Shown piece by piece: positions 47,219-56,475 of a DNA stretch of 64,000 bases. The stretch covers positions 1,178,001-1,242,000 of the forward strand of contig NZ_CP134399.1 in assembly GCF_002968295.1 (NCBI RefSeq), read 5' to 3'. Position numbers and translations under genes: made by a program. The notes below the pieces were generated by a model, which was not told where the DNA came from, searched no databases, and worked only from the letters and a program-made list of their open reading frames with translations. Within the stretch, counting starts at the first letter, position 1; every line of letters begins with the position of its first letter. Origin of the DNA: Mycobacterium sp. ITM-2016-00317. Lineage in GTDB: Bacteria; Actinomycetota; Actinomycetes; Mycobacteriales; Mycobacteriaceae.

Positions 47219-47824
47219 ATGGCTCGTTATACCGGACCCGTCACTCGCAAGTCGCGCCGTCTGGGCGTCGACCTTGTCGGTGGAGATCAGTCCTTCGAGA
47301 GGCGCCCCTACCCGCCCGGCCAGCACGGCCGTGCGCGGATCAAGGAGAGCGAATACCGCACCCAGCTGCAGGAGAAGCAGAAGGCCCGCTTCACCTACGG
47401 CGTCATGGAGAAGCAGTTCCGCCGCTACTACGAGGAGGCCAACCGCCTCCCCGGCAAGACCGGTGACAACCTGCTCCGCATCCTGGAAAGCCGCCTGGAC
47501 AACGTCGTGTACCGCGCCGGTCTGGCCCGTACCCGTCGCATGGCGCGCCAGCTGGTCAGCCACGGCCACTTCACCGTCAACGGTGTGAAGGTCGACGTCC
47601 CCAGCTACCGGGTGTCGCAGTACGACATCATCGACATCAAGGACAAGTCGATCAACACGTTGCCGTTCGAGCTCGCTCGGGCCAACGCTGGTGATCGGCC
47701 GATCCCGGGCTGGCTGCAGGTCGTCGGCGAGCGTCAGCGCATCCTCGTGCACCAGCTGCCCGAGCGCGCCCAGATCGACGTGCCGCTCACCGAGCAGCTC
47801 ATCGTCGAGCTCTACTCGAAGTAG
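47219..47824 (+). CDS. rpsD: 30S ribosomal protein S4
   Basis: 201 residues of uS4 with an N-terminal extended domain and the S4 RNA-binding motif (NVVYRAGLARTRRMARQLVSHGHFTVNG). The N-terminus contains no zinc cysteines, so this is the C-minus form. S4 nucleates 30S assembly. GGAG lies upstream of the ATG. Confidence 0.97.
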   Translation: MARYTGPVTRKSRRLGVDLVGGDQSFERRPYPPGQHGRARIKESEYRTQLQEKQKARFTYGVMEKQFRRYYEEANRLPGKTGDNLLRILESRLDNVVYRAGLARTRRMARQLVSHGHFTVNGVKVDVPSYRVSQYDIIDIKDKSINTLPFELARANAGDRPIPGWLQVVGERQRILVHQLPERAQIDVPLTEQLIVELYSK

Positions 47825-47833
47825 TAATCCTGG

Positions 47834-47851
47834 CCCCGGAATCCACCGGGG
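47834..47851 (+). promoter_or_regulatory. Hairpin in the rpsD-rpoA spacer
   Basis: CCCCGG (47834-47839) and CCGGGG (47846-47851) form a 6-bp stem with a 6-base loop, just after the rpsD stop. It may be a partial terminator or an mRNA processing element that tunes rpoA relative to the ribosomal genes. Confidence 0.35.
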
Positions 47852-47865
47852 AACAGGCCACTTAA

Positions 47866-48960
<1,095 letters not shown>

Positions 48961-49040
48961 GCGGAACCCCGAACAGGCTCTAAGAAGTCCGTCCCGGTCC
49001 TACCTGATACGGGGACCGGCCCCATTTAGGAGATAGCGCA

Positions 49041-49643
49041 ATGCCCAAGCCCACCAAGGGTCCTCGCCTCGGCGGGTCGTCCTCGCACCAGAAGGCCCTG
49101 CTGGCCAACCTGGCCACGTCGCTTTTCGAGCACGGCCGTATCAAGACGACCGAGCCGAAGGCGCGTGCGTTGCGCCCGTACGCGGAGAAGCTCATCACCC
49201 ATGCCAAGAAGGGCACGCTGCACAACCGGCGTGAGGTGATGAAGAAGATCCGCGACAAGGACATCGTCCACGTCCTGTTCGCCGAGATCGGCCCGTTCTT
49301 CGCCGATCGCAGCGGCGGCTACACCCGCATCATCAAGGTCGAGAACCGCAAGGGCGACAACGCCCCCATGGCGGTCATCGAACTGGTGCGGGAGAAGACC
49401 GTCACCTCCGAGGCCAACCGCGCACGTCGCGCGGACGCGGCTCAGAAGGTGGCGAGCGCGGGCGCTCAGAAGGTCACCGCCGCCGCGGCGCCGCAGGCCG
49501 CCGTCGAGCCCGAGGCAGCCGAAGGCCCGGCCGCCGAGGAGGAGACCGTCGAAGAGGTCAAGGCAGAAGATGCCGCGATCGAGCAGGCACAGGAAGCTGT
49601 GGCCACCGACGAGGCCGAAGCCGAGGATGACAAGAAGTCCTGA
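49041..49643 (+). CDS. rplQ: 50S ribosomal protein L17
   Basis: 200 residues. The conserved bL17 core covers about 1-120 ([42 protein letters not shown]). An Ala/Glu-rich acidic tail of about 75 residues follows, as is usual in mycobacteria. It lies at the peptide exit tunnel. The ATG follows TAGGAG. Confidence 0.96.
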   Translation: MPKPTKGPRLGGSSSHQKALLANLATSLFEHGRIKTTEPKARALRPYAEKLITHAKKGTLHNRREVMKKIRDKDIVHVLFAEIGPFFADRSGGYTRIIKVENRKGDNAPMAVIELVREKTVTSEANRARRADAAQKVASAGAQKVTAAAAPQAAVEPEAAEGPAAEEETVEEVKAEDAAIEQAQEAVATDEAEAEDDKKS

Positions 49644-49658
49644 CGACGACGTCGTGAG

Positions 49659-49690
49659 CATGCCCGCCACCGATTCCGGTGGCGGGCATG
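49659..49690. terminator. Perfect 14-bp inverted repeat at the rplQ/truA junction
   Basis: CATGCCCGCCACCG and CGGTGGCGGGCATG flank a 4-base loop, 16 bp after the rplQ stop. No T-run follows. It may be an rplQ terminator or a translational control element, since it covers the candidate truA start codon. Confidence 0.5.
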
Positions 49691-50556
49691 TTCATATCTC
49701 GTCCCCCTCCGCACACACCCGTCTGCGGCTCGACATCGCCTACGACGGCACTGAATTCGCCGGCTGGGCGACACAGGCCGGGCAGCGCACCGTCGCGGGC
49801 GCCATCGACGACGCGCTGTCGACGGTGTTCCGCACCCCGGTGCTGACCCGCGCCGCCGGCCGCACCGACTCCGGCGTGCACGCGAGCGGCCAGGTGGCCC
49901 ACGTCGACGTGCCCACCGACGCGCTGCCGCACGCCTACCCGCGCACCACGCGACCCGGGGAGCCGGAGTTCGGGCCGCTGGTCCGCCGGCTCGCCAAGAT
50001 GCTGCCCGAGGACGTCCGGGTCCGCGAGATCACCCGGGCTGCACCCGGATTCGACGCCCGGTTCTCGGCTCTGCGCCGGCACTACGTGTACCGGCTCACC
50101 ACCGCCCCGTACGGCGCCGAGCCCGCGCAGGCCCGGTTCGTCACCGCGTGGCCGCGTCCGCTCGACGTGGCGGCGATGGCGGGTGCCGCACAGGAGTTGT
50201 TGGGACTGCACGACTTCGCGGCGTTCTGCCGCCACCGCGACGGCGCCACGACGATCCGCGAGCTGCAGCGGCTGGACTGCGAGCGTGCGGGCGACGACAT
50301 CTCCGTGCACGTCAGCGCAGACGCGTTCTGCTGGAACATGGTGCGCTCGCTGGTCGGTGCTCTGCTCGCGGTGGGGGAACACCGGCGGGACAGCGCCTGG
50401 CTCGCGGGGCTGCTGGACTCGTCGCGACGCTCCAGCGACTTCGCCGCCGCCCCGGCGCGCGGCCTGACCCTGGTCGGAGTGGACTACCCGCCGGACGCCG
50501 AGTTGGCGGCCCGCAACCTGGTGACGCGCGACGTGCGCACCGCCGACGAGATCTAG
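49660..50556 (+). CDS. truA: tRNA pseudouridine(38-40) synthase
   Basis: 298 residues if it starts at ATG 49660; GTG 49654 and ATG 49627 (overlapping rplQ) are in frame too. The TruA hallmarks are [16 protein letters not shown], the catalytic Asp in [26 protein letters not shown] and the terminal [13 protein letters not shown]. It modifies the tRNA anticodon arm. The first 20 residues are poorly conserved and lie inside a strong hairpin, so the start is uncertain. The gene follows rplQ as in M. tuberculosis. Confidence 0.92.
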   Translation: MPATDSGGGHVHISSPSAHTRLRLDIAYDGTEFAGWATQAGQRTVAGAIDDALSTVFRTPVLTRAAGRTDSGVHASGQVAHVDVPTDALPHAYPRTTRPGEPEFGPLVRRLAKMLPEDVRVREITRAAPGFDARFSALRRHYVYRLTTAPYGAEPAQARFVTAWPRPLDVAAMAGAAQELLGLHDFAAFCRHRDGATTIRELQRLDCERAGDDISVHVSADAFCWNMVRSLVGALLAVGEHRRDSAWLAGLLDSSRRSSDFAAAPARGLTLVGVDYPPDAELAARNLVTRDVRTADEI

Positions 50557-50566
50557 AGCCCGGTGT

Positions 50567-51226
50567 CTAGAGCCGGGGTGCCACGAAGTCGGCCGCCTGG
50601 TTGACCATGCCTGCGCTGATGTAGGCGGGTGCCAGATGGTCGGGCCAGTAGTCCTGCCAGTTCTCCGGATCCGTCGGGTTGCAGATCGGATCGTCACCGT
50701 GGCACAGCTCGATGGTGCGCTCGGCGTAGAGCGGGCTGAAGTTCGAGATCGGGCCGACCCACGCGATGCCGTTGCCGAACAGCGTCACCGCGGCGATATG
50801 GCGGTCGGCGCCGGCCGGGAGCGGGGCCTTGAAGCCGAACGCGGCGATCGGCACGGCCAGTACGACGTCGGTGACGGCCGCGCCGAGCGAGTACCCGCCG
50901 AGCACCAGCCGGGTGTCCGGGCAGTTGTTCATCATGTACTGGATGCGGTTGCTCATGTCGTTCGCGCCGATGTCGATCTCGGTGTCGGCGGGATACTTCA
51001 CCGCGTACAGGTTGATGTTCCTGTCGGTCTTGTTGCGCAGCGCGCTGACCAACGCGTTGCCGATCTGCCCGGCGCCGGGAGACTCGATGCGGCCGCGGGC
51101 GAAGATCAGCTCGACCTCGGGGCAGGACTGTGCCGACGCGAGGGGCGGCGCGGCCAATGTGGCTGCGGTGAGCAGCAGTGCAGCCGTGGCCGACAGAACT
51201 CGGAATTTTCGCAGCTGACGAATCAC
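50567..51226 (-). CDS. Cutinase family (Culp) secreted esterase/lipase
   Basis: 219 residues. A signal peptide (hydrophobic core about 12-30, cleavage after ASA) precedes a cutinase-fold enzyme. The nucleophile Ser lies in VLGGYSLGAAVTDV, the Asp in CHGDDPICNPT and the His in WPDHLAPAY. Four cysteines fit the two usual disulfides. The GTG at 51226 is chosen for its AGGA spacing; ATG 51250 is possible. It resembles the Rv3451/Rv3452 cutinases that also lie near truA in M. tuberculosis. Confidence 0.85.
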   Translation of the reverse strand: MIRQLRKFRVLSATAALLLTAATLAAPPLASAQSCPEVELIFARGRIESPGAGQIGNALVSALRNKTDRNINLYAVKYPADTEIDIGANDMSNRIQYMMNNCPDTRLVLGGYSLGAAVTDVVLAVPIAAFGFKAPLPAGADRHIAAVTLFGNGIAWVGPISNFSPLYAERTIELCHGDDPICNPTDPENWQDYWPDHLAPAYISAGMVNQAADFVAPRL

Positions 51227-51254
51227 CGTGCCGATCCTAACTGCCCGCATCCGT

Positions 51255-51923
51255 TCAGACCCGTCCTGCGGCAAAGCCGGCTGCCTGCCCGATGAAAGGG
51301 GAACGTTCGTAGCTGGTGTGGGCAAACGGGTTGCGGCCCGGCGAGCAGATCGGATCACCGTCGGCACACAGGTCCAGCGCCTTGCCCGCGAACGCGCCGC
51401 GCGCCGAGACCGGACTACCGAACTTGGCCGACGGGTTGCCGAACACCGCGACTGCGGCGACGTTGCCGTTGAGTCCGGCGGGCAGCGGCGGCGCCGAGCC
51501 GATGGTGCCGATCCGGTCGCCGAGCGGGGGCACACCGGCGAGCATCGCGACCACGGCGGCGCCCTGCGAATAGCCGCCCAGCACGACGCGGGTGTTCGGG
51601 CACTCGGCCGCCAGGTAGGCGATCCGACCGGTCGCGTCCGTGGCGCCGCTGGCGGTGTTGAGGAAGTCGTAGGTGGCGGGATAGTTCACCCCGTAGGTGG
51701 CCACGCTGCGACCGCCGAGCTGGTTGCGGAGGGTGTCCGCGAGGGCCAGTCCGACGCGCCCGACGCCGGGCGGCTCACTGGTGCCGCGAGCGAAGATCAC
51801 CTCGACGTCGGCGCACGGCTGTGCGGAGGCCGGGGCTGCGGGCAGGAGGAAGGCGGCGGTCGCGGACGCCATCACGGCAGCTGCGGTGGCGACAATCCGG
51901 CGGCTCAGTCTTTCGGCGGGCAC
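51255..51923 (-). CDS. Cutinase family (Culp) secreted esterase/lipase, paralogue
   Basis: 222 residues with signal peptide (cleavage after ASA at about 35), catalytic Ser in VLGGYSQGAAVVAM, Asp in CADGDPICSPG and His in NPFAHTSYE. It is the upstream member of a tandem pair. Such proteins hydrolyse carboxylic esters or lipids at the cell surface. The two paralogues have diverged around the active-site lid, suggesting different substrates. Confidence 0.88.
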   Translation of the reverse strand: MPAERLSRRIVATAAAVMASATAAFLLPAAPASAQPCADVEVIFARGTSEPPGVGRVGLALADTLRNQLGGRSVATYGVNYPATYDFLNTASGATDATGRIAYLAAECPNTRVVLGGYSQGAAVVAMLAGVPPLGDRIGTIGSAPPLPAGLNGNVAAVAVFGNPSAKFGSPVSARGAFAGKALDLCADGDPICSPGRNPFAHTSYERSPFIGQAAGFAAGRV

Positions 51924-51947
51924 AAGACACGGTAACGCATAGCTGTG

Positions 51948-52074
51948 TTAAACAAGTCGGGCGACGAACGCCGCTGCCTGCTCGGTGAACCCCGCGGTGT
52001 CGTTGCGGTGGGCGGCGATGTTGACGGCGTACGCGCCTACCGAGCGGCCGCCCACCGTCGCCACGCGGCGAGCG
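51948..52074 (-). pseudogene. Remnant of a third cutinase gene (internal deletion)
   Basis: About 40 codons remain. The upstream part reads GGRSVGAYAVN, matching the strand near residue 70 of the neighbouring cutinases. It then jumps directly to TAGFTEQAAAFVARLV, matching their extreme C-terminus. The catalytic Ser, Asp and His regions are missing. The remnant lies between an intact cutinase and the EamA transporter. Confidence 0.5.
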
Positions 52075-53103
52075 TCAGAGTCGATGGGCGCCCGGCGATG
52101 CCAGCTGCTCGGCGGCGTGGTCGCCTGGGCATCCGGCCAGGTCACCCGCGCGGGCCAGGGCCAGGCCGGCCAGCACGACGGCACCGCCGACCGCCTGGGT
52201 GGCGGTCATCGCCTCGCCGAGCAGCACCCAGGCCGCCAGCACCGCGAACATCACCTCGGACAGCCCGACCAGCGAGGCGAACCGGGGCCGAAGTCGCGCG
52301 ATCCCGACGATGCCGAGGGTGTAGGCGATCGCGGTCGGGAGCAGCCCGAGCGCGATCACCGGGACGATCCAGGAGGTGTGCCAGCCCGCGATCACCGCGT
52401 CGTTCGCGGTGAACCGCATCGGCATCACGCCCGCGACGCCCAGGGCGGTCACCGTGGCGGCGCCGACGACCAGGCCGCCGGCGGCCAGCGTGATCGGATG
52501 CAGCGGCGTCTTTCCGTCGGGTACGGCGGCGCCGGCTTTGTCCGACATCAGGAAGTAGCAGGCCGCGCACACCGCCGCGGCCAGGCCCCAGCCGACGCCG
52601 ACGGGGTTGATCTGGGCGCCGGTCAGCCCGCCGGGCCCGACCAGCCCGAGTACCAGCATGATCCCGGCGACCGCGAGCGCGACCCCGACCAGCGTCATGC
52701 CGGTGGGCCGTTTCCTGGTGCTCGCCCACAGCCAGCCGACCACCAGGATCGGGGCGGTGTATTCGAGCAGCAGTGCCACGCCGACCGACAGGTGCGAGAC
52801 GGCGTTGTAGTAGAAGAGCTGGGCGCCGGCGATCGGGACCAGGCCGTACAGCGCCACCGTGGTGGCATGTTCGCGCGCCTCACGCAGCCAGCCCGGACGC
52901 ACGACGGAGGCGAAGATCGCCATCGCCAACGCTCCGCCTGCCAGGCGCGCGGTGACCGCCGCGGTCGGGGTCCAGCCGGCCTCCATCAGCGCTTTGGCGA
53001 AGGGCCCGCTGCAGCCGAACGCGAACGCCGAGCCGATGGCGAAAAGCAGACCGGTACGAAAATGATCGGTGCGAACGCCGGGGTCGATATCGAGTGCCGC
53101 CAT
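52075..53103 (-). CDS. EamA/DMT-family transporter
   Basis: 342 residues with ten predicted membrane helices in two EamA repeats (first helix LLFAIGSAFAFGCSGPFAKAL; second repeat around GVGWGLAAAVCAACYFLM). These exporters move metabolites such as amino acids or nucleosides; the substrate is unknown. The start ATG at 53103 gives a typical short cytoplasmic N-terminus. It is divergent from a CGNR regulator gene, a common regulator-exporter arrangement. Confidence 0.88.
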   Translation of the reverse strand: MAALDIDPGVRTDHFRTGLLFAIGSAFAFGCSGPFAKALMEAGWTPTAAVTARLAGGALAMAIFASVVRPGWLREAREHATTVALYGLVPIAGAQLFYYNAVSHLSVGVALLLEYTAPILVVGWLWASTRKRPTGMTLVGVALAVAGIMLVLGLVGPGGLTGAQINPVGVGWGLAAAVCAACYFLMSDKAGAAVPDGKTPLHPITLAAGGLVVGAATVTALGVAGVMPMRFTANDAVIAGWHTSWIVPVIALGLLPTAIAYTLGIVGIARLRPRFASLVGLSEVMFAVLAAWVLLGEAMTATQAVGGAVVLAGLALARAGDLAGCPGDHAAEQLASPGAHRL

Positions 53104-53185
53104 GAGCAAACCGCTTCCATGCATGTGACAAGGGGTGACATGAGTAAAATGAACTTTGGTCATGACGCTACAACCGGAGGGAGTC
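53104..53185. promoter_or_regulatory. Divergent promoter region EamA / CGNR regulator
   Basis: This 82-bp AT-richer spacer holds the direct repeat GTGACA...GGTGACATG (about 53124-53142) and an inverted CATGA...TCATG pair (53139-53164). These are plausible CGNR-regulator operators; neither strand shows a clear -35/-10 pair. Confidence 0.35.
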
Positions 53186-53746
53186 ATGGGTCAAATGCTT
53201 TTTACTTATGACACGGAGCTCACATTGCGGGCGGTCAGCGTCCTGATCAACAGCGACCGCGTCGACGGCGAGCAACTCGCCGACCTCGCCGCGCTCGACG
53301 AATATCTCGACACGTTCGGGTGGACCGGACGCCGGGACCGCGACGCCGCCGAACTCGACGCGGTGCGCGCACTGCGCACCCGACTGGGACGGATCTGGGA
53401 AACCGCGGACGACGAGACCCGCGCCGTCGAGCAGGTCAACGCACTGCTGTCGGACACCAAGGCGTCGCCCTGGCTGACCCGCCACCCCGAGATGCCCGAG
53501 TGGCACCTGCATCTGGCATCGATCCACGACCCGCTGTGGCAGCGGATGGGCGCCGAGATGGCAATGGCGCTGGCCGACCTGATCCGCGGCGGCGAACTGC
53601 GCCGACTCAAGCTGTGCGCCGCCCCGGACTGCCATGCCGTGCTGGTCGACCTGTCGCGCAACCGGTCGGGGAAATTCTGCGACACCGGCAACTGCGGCAA
53701 CCGCCAGCACGTCGCCGCCTACCGGGAACGCCGCTCCAACAAGTGA
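53186..53746 (+). CDS. CGNR zinc-finger transcriptional regulator (ABATE domain)
   Basis: 186 residues. An N-terminal ABATE-type alpha-helical domain (about 1-130) is followed by the CGNR zinc finger: CAAPDCHAVLVDLSRN, then KFCDTGNCGNRQHVAAYRERR. The cysteine pairs fit zinc binding, and the finger binds DNA. The ATG at 53186 is chosen because GGAGGGA lies five bases upstream. Divergence from the EamA gene suggests it controls that exporter. Confidence 0.88.
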   Translation: MGQMLFTYDTELTLRAVSVLINSDRVDGEQLADLAALDEYLDTFGWTGRRDRDAAELDAVRALRTRLGRIWETADDETRAVEQVNALLSDTKASPWLTRHPEMPEWHLHLASIHDPLWQRMGAEMAMALADLIRGGELRRLKLCAAPDCHAVLVDLSRNRSGKFCDTGNCGNRQHVAAYRERRSNK

Positions 53747-53790
53747 TCTGACCCAGTCGCAGCCCCCGCTACGCTGGCCCGGGGGGAGTG

Positions 53791-55167
53791 ATGGCGCAAC
53801 CGACGACACGCCTGCAGGTCAGCGGGCACCGCTTTCTGGCCCGCCGGATGGAGCACGCGCTCGTCCGCGGTGATCCGCGGCTGCTCGACGATCCGCTTCG
53901 CGCGCAATCAGTTTCGCTCGTCTCCGGTGCGGTACTGGCGGTGCTGGCCGTCGCGGTGAGCGCGATCCTGGCGGTCGTCCGCCCCGGCGGAGCGCTGGGT
54001 GACGCGCCGCTGGTCGTGGTCCGCGAGTCCGGCGCGATGTACGTCCGGATCGACGACGTCCTGCATCCGGTGTTCAACCTGGCCTCGGCACGCCTGATCC
54101 TCGGCGCCGCCGCCGAGCCGCGCCTCGTCTCGCAGCGCGCCGTCGACGCGGCGACGCTGGGGCCGCAGGTCGGGATTCCCGGGGCGCCGTACCGGATCTC
54201 ACCGCCGCTCGAAGCCGGGGACGCCGGGTGGACGGTCTGCGACGACGCGCAGTCCGGCACTTCGGTGGCCGTCGGCCCGTCCGCCGTGGCGCTGGAGCCC
54301 GGCGCCAGTGTGCTGGTGACGCCCCGCGGGGAGAGCGCCGCGTTGACCTACCTGCTGCACGGCGGATGGCGATCGCGGGTGGATCTGCGTCACCCCGCAG
54401 TGGTCCGTGCGCTGAGGCTGGACCGAATTGTGCCACAACAGGTTTCCGCTGCACTGTTGGCTGCCGTGCCCGAGGCGCCGGCAATCGAGCCGCCTCGCAT
54501 CCCCGCACTCGGCACGGCCGGGCCCCCGCCGCTGCGCGATCACCCGGTCGGCACCGTGGTGCGCGTCCGCGGGACAGGCGGCGCGACCGACCATTACGTG
54601 GTGCTGCCCGACGGACTGCAGCGCATCGGCGAGGTCGCCGCGGATCTGATCCGCTACACCGACCGCCGAGTCGGCGAGGACCTGCCGACCGTGCCGGCCG
54701 ATGTGGTGGGAACGCTGCCGGTGGTCGACACACTGCCGGTGGCGACGTTCCCGCTCACCGGCGGCGTCACCGACGCCGCCGTGGTCTGCGCACATTGGGA
54801 CGGCACCGCCCGGGCGGGTTCGCACACCACGGTGCTCACCGCGGAGGTGGCCGCGCCGCTGCCGCACCCCGTCGCGCTGGCGCAGGCCGACGCCGACGGC
54901 CCGGCCGTGGACACGGTCTCGGTGCCCGCGGGACGCACCGCGTTCGTACGCTCGGTATCGCTGACCGGCTCCGGGCACAGCACGGGTTCCCTGTTCCTGG
55001 TCACCGACGCCGGGGTGCTGTTCGGTATCCGCGACCAGGAAACCGCGCGGGCCCTGGGTATTTCGGCGCCCGCGGCGCCCGCACCGTGGCCGGTGCTCGC
55101 GACCCTGCCCCGCGGGCCGGAACTCAGCGGGCAGGCCGCGTCAGTCGTCAGGGACGGCACGCCGTGA
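53791..55167 (+). CDS. eccB4: ESX-4 type VII secretion membrane protein EccB4
   Basis: 458 residues. A short cytoplasmic N-terminus (QPTTRLQVSGHRFLARRMEHALV, the EccB signature) is followed by one membrane helix (about 42-65) and a large periplasmic domain with repeat-like modules and two cysteines (TVCDDA; VVCAHW). EccB is part of the type VII membrane complex. ATG 53791 follows GGGGGGAG; an upstream GTG would add one residue. The 3' end overlaps the convergent mycP4 by 27 bp. Confidence 0.93.
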   Translation: MAQPTTRLQVSGHRFLARRMEHALVRGDPRLLDDPLRAQSVSLVSGAVLAVLAVAVSAILAVVRPGGALGDAPLVVVRESGAMYVRIDDVLHPVFNLASARLILGAAAEPRLVSQRAVDAATLGPQVGIPGAPYRISPPLEAGDAGWTVCDDAQSGTSVAVGPSAVALEPGASVLVTPRGESAALTYLLHGGWRSRVDLRHPAVVRALRLDRIVPQQVSAALLAAVPEAPAIEPPRIPALGTAGPPPLRDHPVGTVVRVRGTGGATDHYVVLPDGLQRIGEVAADLIRYTDRRVGEDLPTVPADVVGTLPVVDTLPVATFPLTGGVTDAAVVCAHWDGTARAGSHTTVLTAEVAAPLPHPVALAQADADGPAVDTVSVPAGRTAFVRSVSLTGSGHSTGSLFLVTDAGVLFGIRDQETARALGISAPAAPAPWPVLATLPRGPELSGQAASVVRDGTP

Positions 55168-56475
55168 CCGGTGCGCCGCGGACATCACTGCCGTGCAACC
55201 GGCCAGCCCGACGCAGACCAGAGCGGCGCGCACCGCGGTCCCGCGGTCGGCAGGTCCGGTCTCCGGTGGCGAGGCGGCGGCCAGCGGCGCCACGGTGGGG
55301 GTGATGGTCCGGTCCGGTCCGGTCGCCGAGACCGCGGCGAGCGCGTCGACCACGCCGTGCCCGACCACCGGATTCCAGCCGCCGGGTGGGTCGTGCGCGG
55401 TGTCCTCGATGATCCGCATGACCTGACGCGCAGTCAGTTCCGGCGCCCGGGCCCGGACAAGCGCCGCGATCGCGGCAACCACGGGAACGGCATAGCTGGT
55501 ACCGGAGATCGGCGAGCCCGACGGCGCGACGTCGACGAGGCCGTCGCCGGTCGGGGCCAGCGACACCACCGCCTCGGCCGGGGCCGCCACGTCCACCCAC
55601 GGCCCGGCCAGGCTGAACTCCGACGCGATCCCGTCCGGCCCGACCGAGCCGACGGTCAGCACGTAATCGTCGTACCAGGCCGGGCTGGCCACCATGGTCA
55701 CCGCGTCGGCGTGCGCGGGATCCCGCGGGTTGTGCCCGGGGCACTGCCCGCCACCACCGACGTTGCCGGCGGCGGTGACCACGACGGCGTTCTTCACGTC
55801 GACGGCATAGGACAGCGCGGCGCCCAGCGCCCGGTCGTCGAGTGCCGAGTCGGCCTGCACACACGCCACCGTCGAGATGTTCAGGACCGTCGCGCCCAGA
55901 TCAGCGGCGGTGCGTACCGCGGCGGCCAGAGTGTCGACGTCGCCGACACCTGTCCCTCCCGGCTCGTCGGCGGCGCGGAACTTGGTGCTGGACTGCCTGA
56001 TCGCGAGCAGGGACACCTCCGGCGCGATGCCGGTGAACCCGTCGGGGTCGGCGGTGTCCGGGGTGGCGGCGATGATCCCCGCGACCAGGGTGCCGTGTCC
56101 GTCGCAATCGGCGGTGCCGTCCTGGCGGGACACGTAGTCACCGCCGGGAACCAGATGGGGCAGCCGGTGGTGGCGCGCCACCCCGGTGTCGATCACCGCG
56201 ACGGTCTGCCCCGCACCGCGGGTCAGCGCCCACACCGCGCTGAGGTCCATGCCCTGCAACTGCCCCGGCCGCTTCGGCGGATCGGGTGCCGAGCGGGCAG
56301 CAGTGACGCACTCGTTGTGTTGGGTGGTGGGATGGCGCGGTGCGGCGGGGCGCGGCTGCGGCAGGCGCAACTCGTCCACCGCCGGCGGCCCCGCCGCCGC
56401 TGCACACGGCGCGGTGGGCAGCAGCGCCAGTGCCATGACCGCCGGCGCCCGCCACCATCGGGTCCACCTCGTCAT
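55141..56475 (-). CDS. mycP4: ESX-4 mycosin protease MycP4
   Basis: 444 residues of a subtilisin-type protease. It has a signal peptide (about 10-28), catalytic Asp in VAVIDTGVARH, His in DCDGHGTLVAG and Ser in PISGTSYAVPVVAA, then a C-terminal membrane helix (about 410-432) and a basic tail. Mycosins stabilise and regulate the type VII complex from the periplasmic side. The ATG overlaps the eccD4 stop (ATGA). Confidence 0.94.
   Translation of the reverse strand: MTRWTRWWRAPAVMALALLPTAPCAAAAGPPAVDELRLPQPRPAAPRHPTTQHNECVTAARSAPDPPKRPGQLQGMDLSAVWALTRGAGQTVAVIDTGVARHHRLPHLVPGGDYVSRQDGTADCDGHGTLVAGIIAATPDTADPDGFTGIAPEVSLLAIRQSSTKFRAADEPGGTGVGDVDTLAAAVRTAADLGATVLNISTVACVQADSALDDRALGAALSYAVDVKNAVVVTAAGNVGGGGQCPGHNPRDPAHADAVTMVASPAWYDDYVLTVGSVGPDGIASEFSLAGPWVDVAAPAEAVVSLAPTGDGLVDVAPSGSPISGTSYAVPVVAAIAALVRARAPELTARQVMRIIEDTAHDPPGGWNPVVGHGVVDALAAVSATGPDRTITPTVAPLAAASPPETGPADRGTAVRAALVCVGLAGCTAVMSAAHRSRRAVPDD

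Noticed and set aside
51945..52412. 155-codon open frame on the plus strand opposite the cutinase remnant
   Set aside because: No recognisable motif and Arg-rich composition; the opposite strand has cutinase and EamA similarity.
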